64,000 nucleotides of DNA from Xenorhabdus lircayensis (GCF_016306625.1 NZ_JACOII010000065.1:45790-109789), one strand, 5' to 3'. Shown: positions 18,206 through 28,738, numbered from the stretch's first letter. The notes: a model not told the origin generated them from the letters alone. Numbers and translations are program-made.

Positions 18206-18901
18206 ATGGGAATTACCACTTCAATCAATGATTCATTGGATAACACCACCGTAGGCGAGCTCGCTTCCGCAGCGAAGGCAAAGCCACAAAGCAGCGGCGA
18301 AATCAAAGATAACTTCTTGAACTTGCTGATTACACAGCTCAAGAATCAAGATCCAACCAACCCAATGCAAAACAACGAACTGGCTACACAGTTTGCACAG
18401 ATCAGTACCGTTGAAGGCATTGAAAAACTCAATAAAACACTGGGAGCCGTTGTCGGACAGATGGACAACAATCAGGCAATGCAAACGACATTGCTGCTTG
18501 ATCGAGGCGTCATGATACCTGGCGATAAGATTTTAGTCGGTTCCAGTAAAGAAAAAGACACTAGCGTAACGCCACTTGGCTTTGAGCTGACCCGACCTGT
18601 TGATAGCGTCAAAGTCACTATCAAAGATAAAAATGGTGCGGTAGTTCGGGAGGCGGATATCGGTAGATTTAGTGCGGGTGTCCATAGTTTCAAGTGGGAT
18701 GGCAAAGACGCAGATGGCAAGGAAGTGGCAGACGGTGCTTATAATTTCACTGTTTCCGCAAGCTATCAAAAACAAGCGGTAGTGGCACATCCGCTGATGT
18801 ATGCCGAGGTAAACGGCGTCACACGGGGTGAGGATGGCACTAAATTAGATTTAGGGCTGGCGGGTACGGTAACCATGGATAAAGTTCGTCAGATTCTTTA
18901 A
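18206..18901 (+). CDS. flgD: Hook cap protein FlgD
   Basis: Scaffold at the tip of the growing hook, discarded when the hook is finished. It has 231 aa. The N-terminal FLNLLITQLKNQDPTNPMQN segment, needed for export, is conserved. The C-terminal half contains the fibronectin/Tudor-like region with FKWDGKDADGKEVADGAYNF. It lies 13 bases after flgC and 15 before flgE. Confidence 0.96.
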   Translation: MGITTSINDSLDNTTVGELASAAKAKPQSSGEIKDNFLNLLITQLKNQDPTNPMQNNELATQFAQISTVEGIEKLNKTLGAVVGQMDNNQAMQTTLLLDRGVMIPGDKILVGSSKEKDTSVTPLGFELTRPVDSVKVTIKDKNGAVVREADIGRFSAGVHSFKWDGKDADGKEVADGAYNFTVSASYQKQAVVAHPLMYAEVNGVTRGEDGTKLDLGLAGTVTMDKVRQIL

Positions 18902-18916
18902 TTAAACGGAGGACAT

Positions 18917-20137
18917 ATGGCTTTTTCACAAGCGGTCAGTGGCTTGAATGCTGCAGCGAGCAACTTAGACGTTATTGGTAATAATATCGCAAACTCAGCG
19001 ACATATGGATTTAAATCCAGTTCAGCTGCTTTTGCGGATGTATTCAGTGGTTCAGATGTAGGTTTGGGCGTTAAGGTTTCTGGTATGATCCAGAACTTTA
19101 AGGATGGTTCAGTCACTAAAACCAACGAACAATTGAATATGGCGATCACGCAGGGCGGTTTTTTCCGTATGCAGGATACCAACGGCAATGTTTTCTATTC
19201 CCGTAATGGCCAATTTAAAATGGATGCTGATCGTAATGTGATCAACATGCAGGGGATGAAATTAACGGGGTATCCAGCAGTACAAGGGGCTAATGGGCCT
19301 GAAATCCAACAGGGCGCAGCGCCAGGGCCGATTTCGATTCCAACCGATATGTTGCCTGCCAAGGCGACGGAAAAAGTCTCTATGACGGCTAACCTGAATT
19401 CTATGCACGACAAGGTCGATACAACAGCCAACCCATTTGATCCAGATAAGAAAGATACTTTCAGCTACAGTTCCGGTATCTCGATATATGATAGTCTCGG
19501 CAATGAGCACAATATCAATGTGTTCTTTGTTAAAACAGCAAATAACAAGTGGGATATTCATGCTCGAGATACTTCTGTTGTCGGCTCAGAACATAAGTCA
19601 TTGGGCAGCGTGGAATTTGATGGCAATGGTCGAATTATAGGAAATAACAACGCATTCAATTTCGATATGCCAGCGTTGAATGGCTCTATTGCGGCAGAAG
19701 TCAATTTTGATTTTAGCAGCAGCAAACAGCAGAGATTGAAAGAAGACGCCATTTCTAATCAGAAGCAAGACGGTTATGCAGCAGGCAGCTTCACTAACTA
19801 CCAAGTTGAGAGTGATGGCAAAATTTTCGGCCTTTATTCTAATGAGCAAAAACAAGTTCTGGGTCAGGTCGTACTGGCGAATTTTTCCAACCCAGTAGGT
19901 TTGGCTTCACAGGGCGATAACGTTTGGATAGAAACAGGTGCATCGGGTAGTCCGGTAGTTGGCACTGCGGGTTCAGGTAATTTCGGTAAGCTGATTAGCA
20001 GCTCATTGGAAGCCTCTAACGTGGACATGAGCCAAGAGCTGGTCAATATGATTGTCGCCCAGCGTAACTATCAATCCAACGCCCAGACCATCAAGACGCA
20101 GGATCAAATTCTGCAAACTCTGGTCAGCATGCGTTAA
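18917..20137 (+). CDS. flgE: Flagellar hook protein FlgE
   Basis: Subunit of the flexible hook joining rod and filament. It has 406 aa, near the E. coli length. The N-terminal family signature (ASNLDVIGNNIANSATYGFKS) and the C-terminal helical segment with NYQSNAQTIKTQDQIL flank variable outer domains. GGAGGAC precedes the ATG. Confidence 0.97.
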   Translation: MAFSQAVSGLNAAASNLDVIGNNIANSATYGFKSSSAAFADVFSGSDVGLGVKVSGMIQNFKDGSVTKTNEQLNMAITQGGFFRMQDTNGNVFYSRNGQFKMDADRNVINMQGMKLTGYPAVQGANGPEIQQGAAPGPISIPTDMLPAKATEKVSMTANLNSMHDKVDTTANPFDPDKKDTFSYSSGISIYDSLGNEHNINVFFVKTANNKWDIHARDTSVVGSEHKSLGSVEFDGNGRIIGNNNAFNFDMPALNGSIAAEVNFDFSSSKQQRLKEDAISNQKQDGYAAGSFTNYQVESDGKIFGLYSNEQKQVLGQVVLANFSNPVGLASQGDNVWIETGASGSPVVGTAGSGNFGKLISSSLEASNVDMSQELVNMIVAQRNYQSNAQTIKTQDQILQTLVSMR

Positions 20138-20158
20138 TAAGCTCAGGCGGATAGTTTT

Positions 20159-20914
20159 ATGGATCACGTCATTTATACCGCGATGGGCGCAGCGCGACAA
20201 ACACTGGAGCATCAGGCTGTCACAGCCAACAACTTGGCCAATGCGTCAACACCGGGCTTCAAGGCTCAGCTTGCTGCACTGCGTGCCGTGCCGATTGAAG
20301 GTGAAACCTTGCCGACCCGTTCGTTGGTCGTTGCTTCCACCCCTGGCATGGATAGCCGTCAGGGGCCAATGAATTATACCTCCCGTCCGTTGGATGTGGC
20401 TGTCGGACAAGGCGGCTACTTGGCTGTCCAGCTCGAAGATGGGACAGAAGCCTATACCCGCAACGGTGGCATCCAAATTTCACCCGAAGGGCAACTGATG
20501 GTGCAGGGGCGCATGTTGATGGGCGAAAACGGACCGATTGATGTTCCGCCGCAGGCTGAACTGACCATTGCGGGCGATGGTGCCATTTCTGCTTTGATTG
20601 CCAGCGATCCGCCAACATTGTTGGGTCAGATTGGCAAATTGAAAATCGTCAAACCAGAAGCCAATCAAGTGGTGCGGGGCGATGATGGTCTGTTCCACTT
20701 AACGCCACAGGCGCGGGAACAGCAAGGCAATGAACTGGCGGCCAGCACTGAGGTGAAAGTCATGCCGGGTGTACTGGAAGGCAGCAATGTCAATCCAGTG
20801 GAAAGCATGGTGAACATGATTGCCAACGCGCGTCGTTTTGAGATGCAGATGAAAGTCATACACAGTTCCGATGAAAATGCACAGCGGGCTAACCAAATTC
20901 TCGCCATGAGCTGA
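20159..20914 (+). CDS. flgF: Flagellar proximal rod protein FlgF
   Basis: Proximal rod subunit paralogous to FlgG. It has 251 aa. The signature [19 protein letters not shown] lies near residue 20, and the C-terminal [20 protein letters not shown] is typical. It follows flgE by 21 bases in the same operon. Confidence 0.97.
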   Translation: MDHVIYTAMGAARQTLEHQAVTANNLANASTPGFKAQLAALRAVPIEGETLPTRSLVVASTPGMDSRQGPMNYTSRPLDVAVGQGGYLAVQLEDGTEAYTRNGGIQISPEGQLMVQGRMLMGENGPIDVPPQAELTIAGDGAISALIASDPPTLLGQIGKLKIVKPEANQVVRGDDGLFHLTPQAREQQGNELAASTEVKVMPGVLEGSNVNPVESMVNMIANARRFEMQMKVIHSSDENAQRANQILAMS

Positions 20915-20936
20915 ATCGGGAACAGGGGATAAATTC

Positions 20937-21719
20937 ATGATCCGATCTTTATGGATTGCCAAGACTGGGCTGGATGCTCAGCAAACAAATATGGATGTCA
21001 TTGCTAACAACTTGGCAAACGTCAGCACCAACGGTTTTAAACGCCAACGTGCGGTATTTGAAGATTTGCTCTATCAAACTGAACGTCAGCCGGGCGCGAT
21101 GTCGTCTGAACAGACTAACCTGCCATCGGGTTTACAGATTGGTACAGGTGTGCGTCCGGTAGCGACTGAACGTTTGCATAGTCAAGGTAACTTGGCGCAG
21201 ACCAATAACAGCAAGGATGTGGCAGTCAAGGGACAGGGCTTCTTCCAGATCCAAATGCCTGATGGTACAACGGGCTATACCCGTGATGGTTCATTCCAAG
21301 TGGATCAAAATGGTCAGTTGGTGACAGCCGGCGGTTTTCAGGTCGTGCCAGCGATTATCATTCCTGACAATGCCACCAAAATCAGCATTGCCCGCGATGG
21401 GATCGTCAGCGTGAATGTGCAGGGGCAAAACGCGCCTCAGCAAGTTGGACAATTGACACTGACCACGTTCATCAACGAAAGCGGCTTGGAAAGCGTCGGT
21501 GAAAACCTGTATCTGGAAACCAACAGTTCCGGGGTTCCAGTGGAAAACGCACCGGGCATCAATGGCGCTGGATTGCTCTATCAAGGCTACGTTGAAACTT
21601 CTAACGTGAATGTGGCGGAAGAGTTGGTCAATATGATTCAGGTTCAGAGAGCCTACGAAATCAACAGTAAAGCAGTATCAACGTCTGATCAAATGCTGCA
21701 AAAACTGACTCAGTTATAA
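20937..21719 (+). CDS. flgG: Flagellar distal rod protein FlgG
   Basis: Builds the distal rod that crosses the peptidoglycan and outer membrane. It has 260 aa, the E. coli length. It has the signature [19 protein letters not shown], the specific [14 protein letters not shown] segment that stiffens the rod compared with the hook, and the C-terminal [18 protein letters not shown]. Confidence 0.97.
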   Translation: MIRSLWIAKTGLDAQQTNMDVIANNLANVSTNGFKRQRAVFEDLLYQTERQPGAMSSEQTNLPSGLQIGTGVRPVATERLHSQGNLAQTNNSKDVAVKGQGFFQIQMPDGTTGYTRDGSFQVDQNGQLVTAGGFQVVPAIIIPDNATKISIARDGIVSVNVQGQNAPQQVGQLTLTTFINESGLESVGENLYLETNSSGVPVENAPGINGAGLLYQGYVETSNVNVAEELVNMIQVQRAYEINSKAVSTSDQMLQKLTQL

Positions 21720-21787
21720 CCTAATCATTAATAGTGGGGGGAACATATTCCTCCACTATTTCTGCAATAAATTTAAGAGCATAGAAG

Positions 21788-22555
21788 ATGGATACAATGC
21801 CCGTTGCCAAGAACAACGTAGCTTATGACTCTGCTGGTTTACGGAAAAACCGGGGAAATAAGTGGCGTATCAGCATATCTGTGGCGGTACTAACATTGTC
21901 GGCACTGACATTGGGGGGATGTGCTTACATGCCGCACAAACCGCTGGTAAAAGGGCAGACAACCGCAAAACCCGCCGAAGCACCTGCTCCAACGCCAAAT
22001 GGTTCTATTTTTCAAGTTGTCCAGCCGGTCTATTACGGTTATCAACCGTTGTTTGAAGACCGTCGTCCCCGCAATATCGGTGATACGCTGACCATTATCT
22101 TGCAAGAAAACGTCAGTGCGAGCAAAAACTCCTCAGCCAATGCCAGCCGTAATGGAAAAACGGGTTTCGCGGCTGCCTTGACCCCTCGTTTCTTGCAGGG
22201 ATTGATAGGTAGCGATAAAACCGATTTGGGCATGGAAGGCAACAGCGAGTTTGGAGGCAAAGGTGGGGCGAATGCCAACAATACATTCAAGGGTACGATT
22301 ACCGTGACTGTGGATAAACTGCTGGCAAACGGCAACCTGCATGTGGTGGGGGAAAAACAGATCGCCATCAATCAGGGAACGGAGTTCATTCGTTTCTCTG
22401 GTGTTGTGAACCCGCGCACTATCACTGGCAACAATACGGTGAGCTCCAACCAAGTTGCAGATGCCCGCATTGAGTATGTTGGCGATGGTTATATCAACGA
22501 AGCGCAGCATATGGGCTGGTTGCAACGTTTCTTTATGAATATCTCACCGTTTTAA
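21788..22555 (+). CDS. flgH: Flagellar L-ring lipoprotein FlgH
   Basis: Outer-membrane bushing around the rod. It has 255 aa as listed, about 20 longer than E. coli because of a long N-terminal stretch before the signal peptide. The lipobox LGGC places the acylated Cys at residue 45. The mature part contains [17 protein letters not shown] and [16 protein letters not shown]. The true start is unsure: in-frame ATGs lie at 21788 and 21797 and neither has an ideal ribosome site. The 68 bases after flgG hold no clear terminator. Confidence 0.94.
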   Translation: MDTMPVAKNNVAYDSAGLRKNRGNKWRISISVAVLTLSALTLGGCAYMPHKPLVKGQTTAKPAEAPAPTPNGSIFQVVQPVYYGYQPLFEDRRPRNIGDTLTIILQENVSASKNSSANASRNGKTGFAAALTPRFLQGLIGSDKTDLGMEGNSEFGGKGGANANNTFKGTITVTVDKLLANGNLHVVGEKQIAINQGTEFIRFSGVVNPRTITGNNTVSSNQVADARIEYVGDGYINEAQHMGWLQRFFMNISPF

Positions 22556-22569
22556 AGAGGATGGTCAGG

Positions 22570-23688
22570 ATGAAAAAATTAGTCACCAGCCTTTTTACGC
22601 TTTTGCTGGTATTGTCCAATACGTTCGCGTCTACCAGCGCTTTTGCGGAACGCATTCGTGATTTGACGACCATTGAGGGCGTCAGGGATAACGCACTGAT
22701 TGGTTATGGTTTGGTGGTTGGGCTGGATGGCACGGGCGACCAAACCATGCAAACACCTTTCACCACCCAAAGTTTGAGTAATATGCTGTCGCAGTTGGGG
22801 ATCACCGTGCCGCCCGGTACGAATATGCAGCTTAAAAACGTAGCTGCTGTAATGGTGACAGCAAAGCTGCCACCTTTTGCGCGTTCAGGGCAGAATATTG
22901 ACGTTGTGGTGTCTTCGCTGGGTAATGCCAAGAGCTTGCGTGGTGGTACATTGCTGATGACACCGTTGAAAGGAATAGATAATCAGCTCTACGCGCTGGC
23001 TCAGGGGAATATCCTGGTGGGTGGTGCAGGTGCGAGTGCCGGTGGTAACAGTATCAAAATCAATCAGCTCGCTGGTGGACGTATCTCTAATGGTGCGGTG
23101 ATTGAGCGAGAATTGCCAACGCAATTCGGCCAGAAAGGCACGTTGAACCTGCAACTGAATGATGATGATTTTGGACTGGCTCAGAAAATCAGTGATGCGA
23201 TTAACCGACTGAAAGGTACGGGAACAGCGACACCACTGGATTCCCGTACTGTGCAGTTGCGTCTGCCGATTGAGAACAGCGAACAGGTGAAGTTTCTGGC
23301 TCAGGTACAGAACTTGGCTATTCGCGTGGATACCGGTGATGCCAAAGTGATTTTCAACTCCCGTACAGGATCGGTAGTCATGAACCGCAATGTCACGCTG
23401 GATAGCTGTGCAATTGCTCACGGTAGCCTGTCAGTGACTGTTGAACGCCAGACCGCGGTCAATCAGCCTGATACGCCATTGGCGGGAGGCAGTACCGTTG
23501 TGACCCGTAATACAGGTATTGGCATTCAGGAACAAGGCGGCGCTTTGCAGCAAGTCAACGCCAGTGCGAATCTGACACAAGTTGTGCGTGCATTGAATGT
23601 ACTGGGTGCAACGCCAACGGATTTAATGTCGATTTTACAGGCGATGGAGAGCGCAGGTTGTCTGCGTGCGAAATTGGAGATTATCTGA
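22570..23688 (+). CDS. flgI: Flagellar P-ring protein FlgI
   Basis: Periplasmic ring around the rod in the peptidoglycan layer. It has 372 aa with a cleavable signal peptide ending near TSAFA. The mature start [29 protein letters not shown] block (first half [15 protein letters not shown]) and [20 protein letters not shown] are diagnostic. The ATG at 22570 gives the family N-terminus; the ATG at 22561 directly abuts the ribosome site. Its stop overlaps the flgJ start by one base. Confidence 0.96.
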   Translation: MKKLVTSLFTLLLVLSNTFASTSAFAERIRDLTTIEGVRDNALIGYGLVVGLDGTGDQTMQTPFTTQSLSNMLSQLGITVPPGTNMQLKNVAAVMVTAKLPPFARSGQNIDVVVSSLGNAKSLRGGTLLMTPLKGIDNQLYALAQGNILVGGAGASAGGNSIKINQLAGGRISNGAVIERELPTQFGQKGTLNLQLNDDDFGLAQKISDAINRLKGTGTATPLDSRTVQLRLPIENSEQVKFLAQVQNLAIRVDTGDAKVIFNSRTGSVVMNRNVTLDSCAIAHGSLSVTVERQTAVNQPDTPLAGGSTVVTRNTGIGIQEQGGALQQVNASANLTQVVRALNVLGATPTDLMSILQAMESAGCLRAKLEII

Positions 23689-24683
23689 TGAATGATTTTC
23701 TGACGATGCCCAACAACGCTGCTTACGATGTTAACTCACTGCATTCATTGAAAGCCAAGCTGTCACAGGAACCACAACAAGGGCTACGGCAAGTAGCCCA
23801 ACAACTGGAAGGTGTCTTCGTTCAGATGATGCTGAAAAGTATGCGTACCTCACTGCCGCAGGATGGCATTTTGAGCAGTGACCAGACACGTTTTTATACT
23901 TCGATGTACGATCAGCAAATTGCCCAAGACCTTTCTCAAAAGGGGTTGGGCTTTGCTGATATGATCGTCAAACAGCTCTCCAACGCTAATCATGTTCCTA
24001 GTGAGTTGGCTGGAACCATACCCATGCCGTTGGGTAATGACATTCTGCAAACATTACCGAAACAGGCATTGGAGCAGTTTATGCGCCGAGTTATGCCTGA
24101 TTCTATGTCTGAAAACGATATGTCTAAAAACTCGTCGTCGGCCTCCTCCAATGGTGCAGTTCAATCGAAGTTATTGCCCATGAACAGCGCCAATTTTGTT
24201 TCCATGCTTTCCTTGCCTGCACAGTTGGCAAGCCAGCAAAGTGGTATTCCTCATTTATTGATCATTGCACAGGCGGCACTGGAATCCGGTTGGGGACAAC
24301 GAGAAATTCTGACGGCAGAAGGCAAATCGAGCCATAACCTGTTTGGTATCAAAGCTGGCAAGTATTGGAAAGGGCCTGTCACCAATATCATGACCACGGA
24401 ATACATTGGTGGTGAACCGAAGAAAATGCAGGACAGCTTCCGTGTGTATGGCTCTTACGTGGAGGCAATAACGGATTACGTCAAACTGCTGACGGAAAAC
24501 CCCCGTTACGCCAAGGTGGCCGAATCAACGACGGCCGAGCAGGGGGCGTATTCTTTGCAGGATGCGGGGTATGCCACCGATCCCGGCTATGCCAAAAAAT
24601 TAGTGTCACTGATCCAGCAATTAAAGAATACCGGCAATCAAATGGCAAAAGCCTATGCCTATGATTTCGATAACTTGTTTTAA
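23688..24683 (+). CDS. flgJ: Rod cap / peptidoglycan hydrolase FlgJ
   Basis: Dual protein: the N-terminal half caps the growing rod and the C-terminal half cuts peptidoglycan. It has 331 aa. The N-terminal part has QQLEGVFVQMMLKSMR and the QTRFYTSMYDQQIAQDLS stretch. The muramidase domain carries the catalytic glutamate at about residue 199 in AQAALESGWGQ and the NLFGIKAG motif. The start overlaps flgI (TGATG). It is the last gene of the operon before a hairpin. Confidence 0.96.
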   Translation: MNDFLTMPNNAAYDVNSLHSLKAKLSQEPQQGLRQVAQQLEGVFVQMMLKSMRTSLPQDGILSSDQTRFYTSMYDQQIAQDLSQKGLGFADMIVKQLSNANHVPSELAGTIPMPLGNDILQTLPKQALEQFMRRVMPDSMSENDMSKNSSSASSNGAVQSKLLPMNSANFVSMLSLPAQLASQQSGIPHLLIIAQAALESGWGQREILTAEGKSSHNLFGIKAGKYWKGPVTNIMTTEYIGGEPKKMQDSFRVYGSYVEAITDYVKLLTENPRYAKVAESTTAEQGAYSLQDAGYATDPGYAKKLVSLIQQLKNTGNQMAKAYAYDFDNLF

Positions 24684-24726
24684 GGGAATCAATGTCAGGT
24701 GCTTTTTTTAAAGGAATCATCCAAAG

Positions 24727-24748
24727 AAAACGGTCTTAGTGCCGTTTT
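24727..24748 (+). terminator. Hairpin after flgJ
   Basis: AAAACGG (24727-24733) pairs with CCGTTTT (24742-24748). It sits 43 bases after the flgJ stop and just upstream of the flgK promoter, separating early and late genes. Confidence 0.55.
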
Positions 24749-24751
24749 CAC

Positions 24752-24778
24752 TCAAGAATCAGGGTACCTTGCCGATAA
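24752..24778 (+). promoter_or_regulatory. Sigma28 promoter for flgKL
   Basis: TCAA at 24752-24755, 15 bases, then a perfect GCCGATAA at 24771-24778. It lies 60 bases upstream of the flgK start. Confidence 0.8.
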
Positions 24779-24838
24779 CTGTAGCAGTGAATTACCTCCC
24801 ATGATGGAGGCATAACGAAAACGTAAAAGGATCTACAC

Positions 24839-26479
24839 ATGTCCAATAGTCTTATGAATACTGCCATGAGTGGTATTAATGCTGCGCAGGTGGCAATGAG
24901 TGTAGTGGGTAATAACATTGCCAACTCTAAAGTCGAAGGATATAACCGACAGACAACTGAAATGTCGCAGAATAATGGCAGCATGTCGCCGGTTGGTTTT
25001 ATTGGCAACGGTGTGAATGTGAATACCATTAACCGTCAATATAATGAGTTTATCAGCGAGCAACATAACTCCGCACAAGCTAAATATGCTTCATTAGACA
25101 TATACAATAATCAGCTTTCTAGAGTTGACAATCTGCTGGCGGATAAGGCAACCAGTCTTTCCAGTTCTATGGAAGATTTGTTTACTAGTCTGAGTACGCT
25201 TGAAAATAATGCAGAAGACAGTGCGGCAAGAACCACGGTACGGGGCAAAGCTGAAGGTCTGGTTAACCGATTTAAAGAAGCTGATCAATTTATCCGTAAG
25301 TTGGACAGTGGTATCAATACCCAAATTGAGCAAAATGTAAAAGAAATCAACAAGTACGCGGAAGAAATCGCCTTTCTGAACGATGAAATTTCTCGTATGC
25401 GTGGCGCGGGGACGGGTGAACCTCTCGCCTTACTGGATAAACGTGATGATGCGCTTAATAAGTTAAATCAATTTGTTGAAGTAGAAATGACTCAGCAAGA
25501 CGGTGGCGTTTACAACGTCTCGTTTGGTGGAGGAATGTCACTGGTATCGGGTAGTAAATCCTATCGGTTGGAAGCGATCCCATCCAGTGCAGATAGCAGC
25601 CGTATCACGCTGGGCTATAACAATGGAACGGTAGGTACGAAAGAAATTGATGAGCGTTTTATCTCGCAAGGAAAGTTGGGTGGCGCATTGCGTGTGCGCA
25701 GTGAAGTGATAGACCCAACCCGCAATCAATTAAACCAATTGGGATTGGTGATGGCGGATCAATTCAATCAGGTCCAGCAAGGTGGCTTCGATCTGAACGG
25801 TAAACCAGGCATTGATTTCTTTAACTTTTCCAAGCCAGATAGCATTTCTAACAGCGACAACAAAGGTACGGCTGAAATTAAAGTGGAATACGCAGATACC
25901 ACTAAAGTAAAAGCCAGTGACTACACCATCAAGTACAAAGATGGGGATTGGAAAGTACAACGTGTTGCTGATAGGGAAATGATCTCTGTGATTAAAAATG
26001 GTGATACGCTGGAATTCGACGGGTTGAAAGTCGAAATCACAGCGACCAATCCACAGGACAATGATCAGTACACACTGAAAACGGTCAGTAGTGTAGTAGC
26101 AACACTGGAAGTCAATATTAAAGATTCCTCCCAACTGGCAATGGCTGGCGCCAAGGGTTCAGGCCCAAGTGATAACAACAATGCGAAGAAATTCACTGCC
26201 CTGCAAAAAGGGAAGCTGATTAATGGTAAAGATACCTTTACTGATGCTTATGCTTCGCTGGTCAGTACTGTGGGTAGTAAAGCCAATAGTTCTCAACGCA
26301 GTATGGATGCCCAGAAGATCAATGTAGATGCGCTTCATAAAGCTCGCGAATCTATTTCTGGGGTTAATATGGACGAAGAGTACGGAGACCTGCAACGTTT
26401 GCAGCAATACTATTTGGCAAATGCCCGTGTTATCCAGACTGCGTCGACGCTGTTCAATGCCATTTTGGACATCCGTTAA
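24839..26479 (+). CDS. flgK: Hook-filament junction protein FlgK (HAP1)
   Basis: First of the two junction proteins between hook and filament, exported with FlgN. It has 546 aa. The N-terminal signature MSVVGNNIANSKVEGYNRQ and the C-terminal helical DEEYGDLQRLQQYYLANARV are conserved. The variable middle is lysine- and aspartate-rich. A late gene under the sigma28 promoter at 24752. flgL follows 34 bases downstream. Confidence 0.97.
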   Translation: MSNSLMNTAMSGINAAQVAMSVVGNNIANSKVEGYNRQTTEMSQNNGSMSPVGFIGNGVNVNTINRQYNEFISEQHNSAQAKYASLDIYNNQLSRVDNLLADKATSLSSSMEDLFTSLSTLENNAEDSAARTTVRGKAEGLVNRFKEADQFIRKLDSGINTQIEQNVKEINKYAEEIAFLNDEISRMRGAGTGEPLALLDKRDDALNKLNQFVEVEMTQQDGGVYNVSFGGGMSLVSGSKSYRLEAIPSSADSSRITLGYNNGTVGTKEIDERFISQGKLGGALRVRSEVIDPTRNQLNQLGLVMADQFNQVQQGGFDLNGKPGIDFFNFSKPDSISNSDNKGTAEIKVEYADTTKVKASDYTIKYKDGDWKVQRVADREMISVIKNGDTLEFDGLKVEITATNPQDNDQYTLKTVSSVVATLEVNIKDSSQLAMAGAKGSGPSDNNNAKKFTALQKGKLINGKDTFTDAYASLVSTVGSKANSSQRSMDAQKINVDALHKARESISGVNMDEEYGDLQRLQQYYLANARVIQTASTLFNAILDIR

Positions 26480-26513
26480 TTACTTATGGCTGAAGAAAAA
26501 AGGAAGTAATATT

Positions 26514-27476
26514 GTGCGTGTAAGTACGAATCTTTTATACAGTCAAAAAATGAATGGGGTTTTGGGCGCTCAATCCAAATGGATGCAATATGGTGAGCAG
26601 TTATCCAGTGGGAAACGTGTCATCAATCCATCTGATGATCCGTTGGCTGCTTCGCAGAGTATTCTGGTTGCTCAATCTGAGTCGCAGAATCAGCAATTTG
26701 TGATGGCTCGTATCTTTGCCAAGAACACTATGTCAACCCAATTGAGCACTATCTCCAGTGTTGTTTCGGTAACAAATAATGTTTTTGAAACATTAGTCGC
26801 GGCGGCTGATGAGCAGAGCGAGCACGATCGTGAATCTTATGCACAGCAGTTGGATGGGCTTAAACAGCAATTGCTGAACCTCGGAAATAAAACCGATGGC
26901 AATGGCCGTTATATTTTTGCTGGTTATAAGACGGATGTTCCACCTTTTGAAGTTGATGGAAATGGAAAAGTGCATTACAAAGGTGGAAATGAAGCCATAA
27001 CCCAAAGAGTGGATGACAATCGTTCCATGATTATCGCCCATACAGGGCAGAAAGTTTTTTTATCGGCGACTTCCAATCCGATTAAAGAACCTGATGTCAG
27101 TCCAAGTGAATCAGATATTTTTGCCTCCATTGATTTGGCGATCGATGCACTTAGAAAACCGTTTAGTAATGCCAGCGAAGAAGAAAAAGCGGAATCACTG
27201 GAGTTGATTAACAGAGCTAACCGAGGTGTACGTAATAGCTTGAACAATTTGTCTTCAGCAGAAGCCGTGCTGGGGCTACAGCTTCAAGAAATGGAGCAAC
27301 TGGATGCACTAGCCAGTGAACGCAGCATTGCCAATAAAGTTCGTATGGGTGAATTGGTGGATGTGGATTGGCTCTCCACCATTTCCGGCTATTATCAGGA
27401 ACAGGCTGCATTGCAGGCTTCCTATAAAGCTTTCTCTGACTTAAAAGGCATGTCTCTGTTTGAGATGTATCGCTGA
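26514..27476 (+). CDS. flgL: Hook-filament junction protein FlgL (HAP3)
   Basis: Second junction protein, flagellin-like at both ends, exported with FlgN. It has 320 aa (E. coli 317) from a GTG at 26514 with AGGAAG 7-8 bases upstream. The N-terminus reads RVSTNLLYSQKMNGVL and GEQLSSGKRVINPSDDPLA, the flagellin-like helix. Other possible starts further upstream lie inside flgK in another frame and do not fit the family. Co-transcribed with flgK. Confidence 0.96.
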   Translation: MRVSTNLLYSQKMNGVLGAQSKWMQYGEQLSSGKRVINPSDDPLAASQSILVAQSESQNQQFVMARIFAKNTMSTQLSTISSVVSVTNNVFETLVAAADEQSEHDRESYAQQLDGLKQQLLNLGNKTDGNGRYIFAGYKTDVPPFEVDGNGKVHYKGGNEAITQRVDDNRSMIIAHTGQKVFLSATSNPIKEPDVSPSESDIFASIDLAIDALRKPFSNASEEEKAESLELINRANRGVRNSLNNLSSAEAVLGLQLQEMEQLDALASERSIANKVRMGELVDVDWLSTISGYYQEQAALQASYKAFSDLKGMSLFEMYR

Positions 27477-27506
27477 TTAAGATTGGTATGGCATTTTTCA
27501 TTTCAG

Positions 27507-27562
27507 GCCCTTATTTTCTTTTCCTGTGGAATGGGATAGCAAACGGGATAGTAGATAAGGGC
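27507..27562 (+). terminator. Possible terminator after flgL
   Basis: GCCCTTAT (27507-27514) pairs with ATAAGGGC (27555-27562) across a long 40-base loop; TTATTG follows. Weak because of the loop length. The gap 27563-27883 is AT-rich, with no supportable gene. Confidence 0.35.
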
Positions 27563-27883
27563 TTATTGATCCCCTTCATCTTTTAATGTCAGTTTTACTG
27601 GCTATGCAATCATTTCTGTTTTTCCTCCATCACTAAAGAATCATCACATTACCGAAGGGTCTGTCTGACTTTGCTGTCATCGGGTTTAACCATTTTTCCA
27701 TATTTCAAATATGTCTTCTTCATGAAAAAATTAACAATTTTAAAAATATCAAAGAGTAATTATTAAACAATTTTTGTATAAATAATGGCGTAAAAATAAA
27801 TGGTCATTAATTAGAAATTAAAAGGAGATAAATTTTAAAAATTGTTGTTACAGGAAATGTTTGGGCTTTTTGTTATAGTTTTC

Positions 27884-28155
27884 ATGAATGATACAGGGAA
27901 AAATGTAGCAGTAAATAGAGCAAAAATAGGGTTATCGGCTATAGTTTCAAATGAGATTGATGATAAACGGTATAAGGGAGTAAAACTGTCCTTACCCAGA
28001 TAAATCCCGATTTTTCTATTTATTATATTATTTTATCTTGTGATCAAGATCTTATCTTTGATAGGAAAGAGGAATATCACATTAGATTTTTTGATATAAA
28101 GCATTGGGTGGGTTTTGATATTTTTGGGATAGGGTTAAATCTTGTCTTACTATAG
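27884..28155 (+). pseudogene. Small unrecognised ORF, apparently frameshifted
   Basis: An ATG at 27884 opens a 39-codon frame ending VKLSLPR at a TAA (28001). In the next frame, 51 codons continue from base 28000 to a TAG at 28153, starting INPDFSIYYI and containing RFFDIKHWVGFDIFGIG. Together they look like one ~90-residue protein split by a one-base shift. No family was recognised. A Shine-Dalgarno-like AAAAGGAG lies near 27820, about 60 bases upstream. Low confidence that this was ever a gene. Confidence 0.3.
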
Positions 28156-28174
28156 ATGATAAGAATAAATAAAC

Positions 28175-28525
28175 ATGAAAACTATAAATTTACTCTTTTG
28201 TATTATCTTTATTTTGTTCAGCGCGATATTGATTGGATGTTTTTCAACAATCGATCGTGACTGGATGATTGGAGAAGAAGGGATCAACACGGTTTGCGAT
28301 GTGGTGAATAATTTTGTTATTAATGATGATAGAAAATTGACAGCTCCCTTGTGCTTTGTCTTTTTGTTGCCCTTTATAATTTTTTTTATGGTGAAGGGAG
28401 TGAAAGGATTTTCAGAAAATAGATTACAATCGATTGCCTATTTGTTGACAGTTGTGCTTTCATTGGGGTACTGGTATTGGATGTTTTTTGGTCGGTTTGT
28501 AGAGTGCCCATTTCCGCCACATTGA
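28175..28525 (+). CDS. Small membrane protein of unknown function
   Basis: A 116-aa protein with about three hydrophobic segments: residues 4-22, a stretch around LCFVFLLPFIIFFMV, and IAYLLTVVLSLGYWYWMFFG near the C-terminus. The sequence ILIGC near residue 22 resembles a lipobox, so it could be a lipoprotein or a polytopic membrane protein. The ribosome site is weak. A degraded second copy of its C-terminal half follows at 28568. Not recognised as a known family. The region is AT-rich. Confidence 0.6.
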   Translation: MKTINLLFCIIFILFSAILIGCFSTIDRDWMIGEEGINTVCDVVNNFVINDDRKLTAPLCFVFLLPFIIFFMVKGVKGFSENRLQSIAYLLTVVLSLGYWYWMFFGRFVECPFPPH

Positions 28526-28567
28526 CCTTATAAATACTGAATAGAATCAAAAATATGAAAGTTACAG

Positions 28568-28738
28568 ATGGAGTATCCTGTTTATTTTCCTGTGGTATTT
28601 TTTTTGAAATCTTTTAAGTCTTTTAAAAAAGATAAATCAATTTCCATTATTTACCTTTTTACTGCTATTTTTTCAGCAGGATACTGATATTGGATGTTTT
28701 TTGGCGTATATAGAGATTGTTCATTTGCTACGTATTAA
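28568..28738 (+). pseudogene. Degraded paralogue of the preceding membrane protein
   Basis: The frame from the ATG at 28568 matches the C-terminal half of the preceding protein: SIIYLFTAIFSAGY then a stop, then YWMFFGVYRDCSF. In the intact copy the same stretch reads YLLTVVLSLGYWYWMFFG, so a TGG tryptophan codon has become TGA at 28685-28687. Only about 56 codons remain, ending with TAA at 28736. It is best explained as a tandem duplication in decay. Confidence 0.65.
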
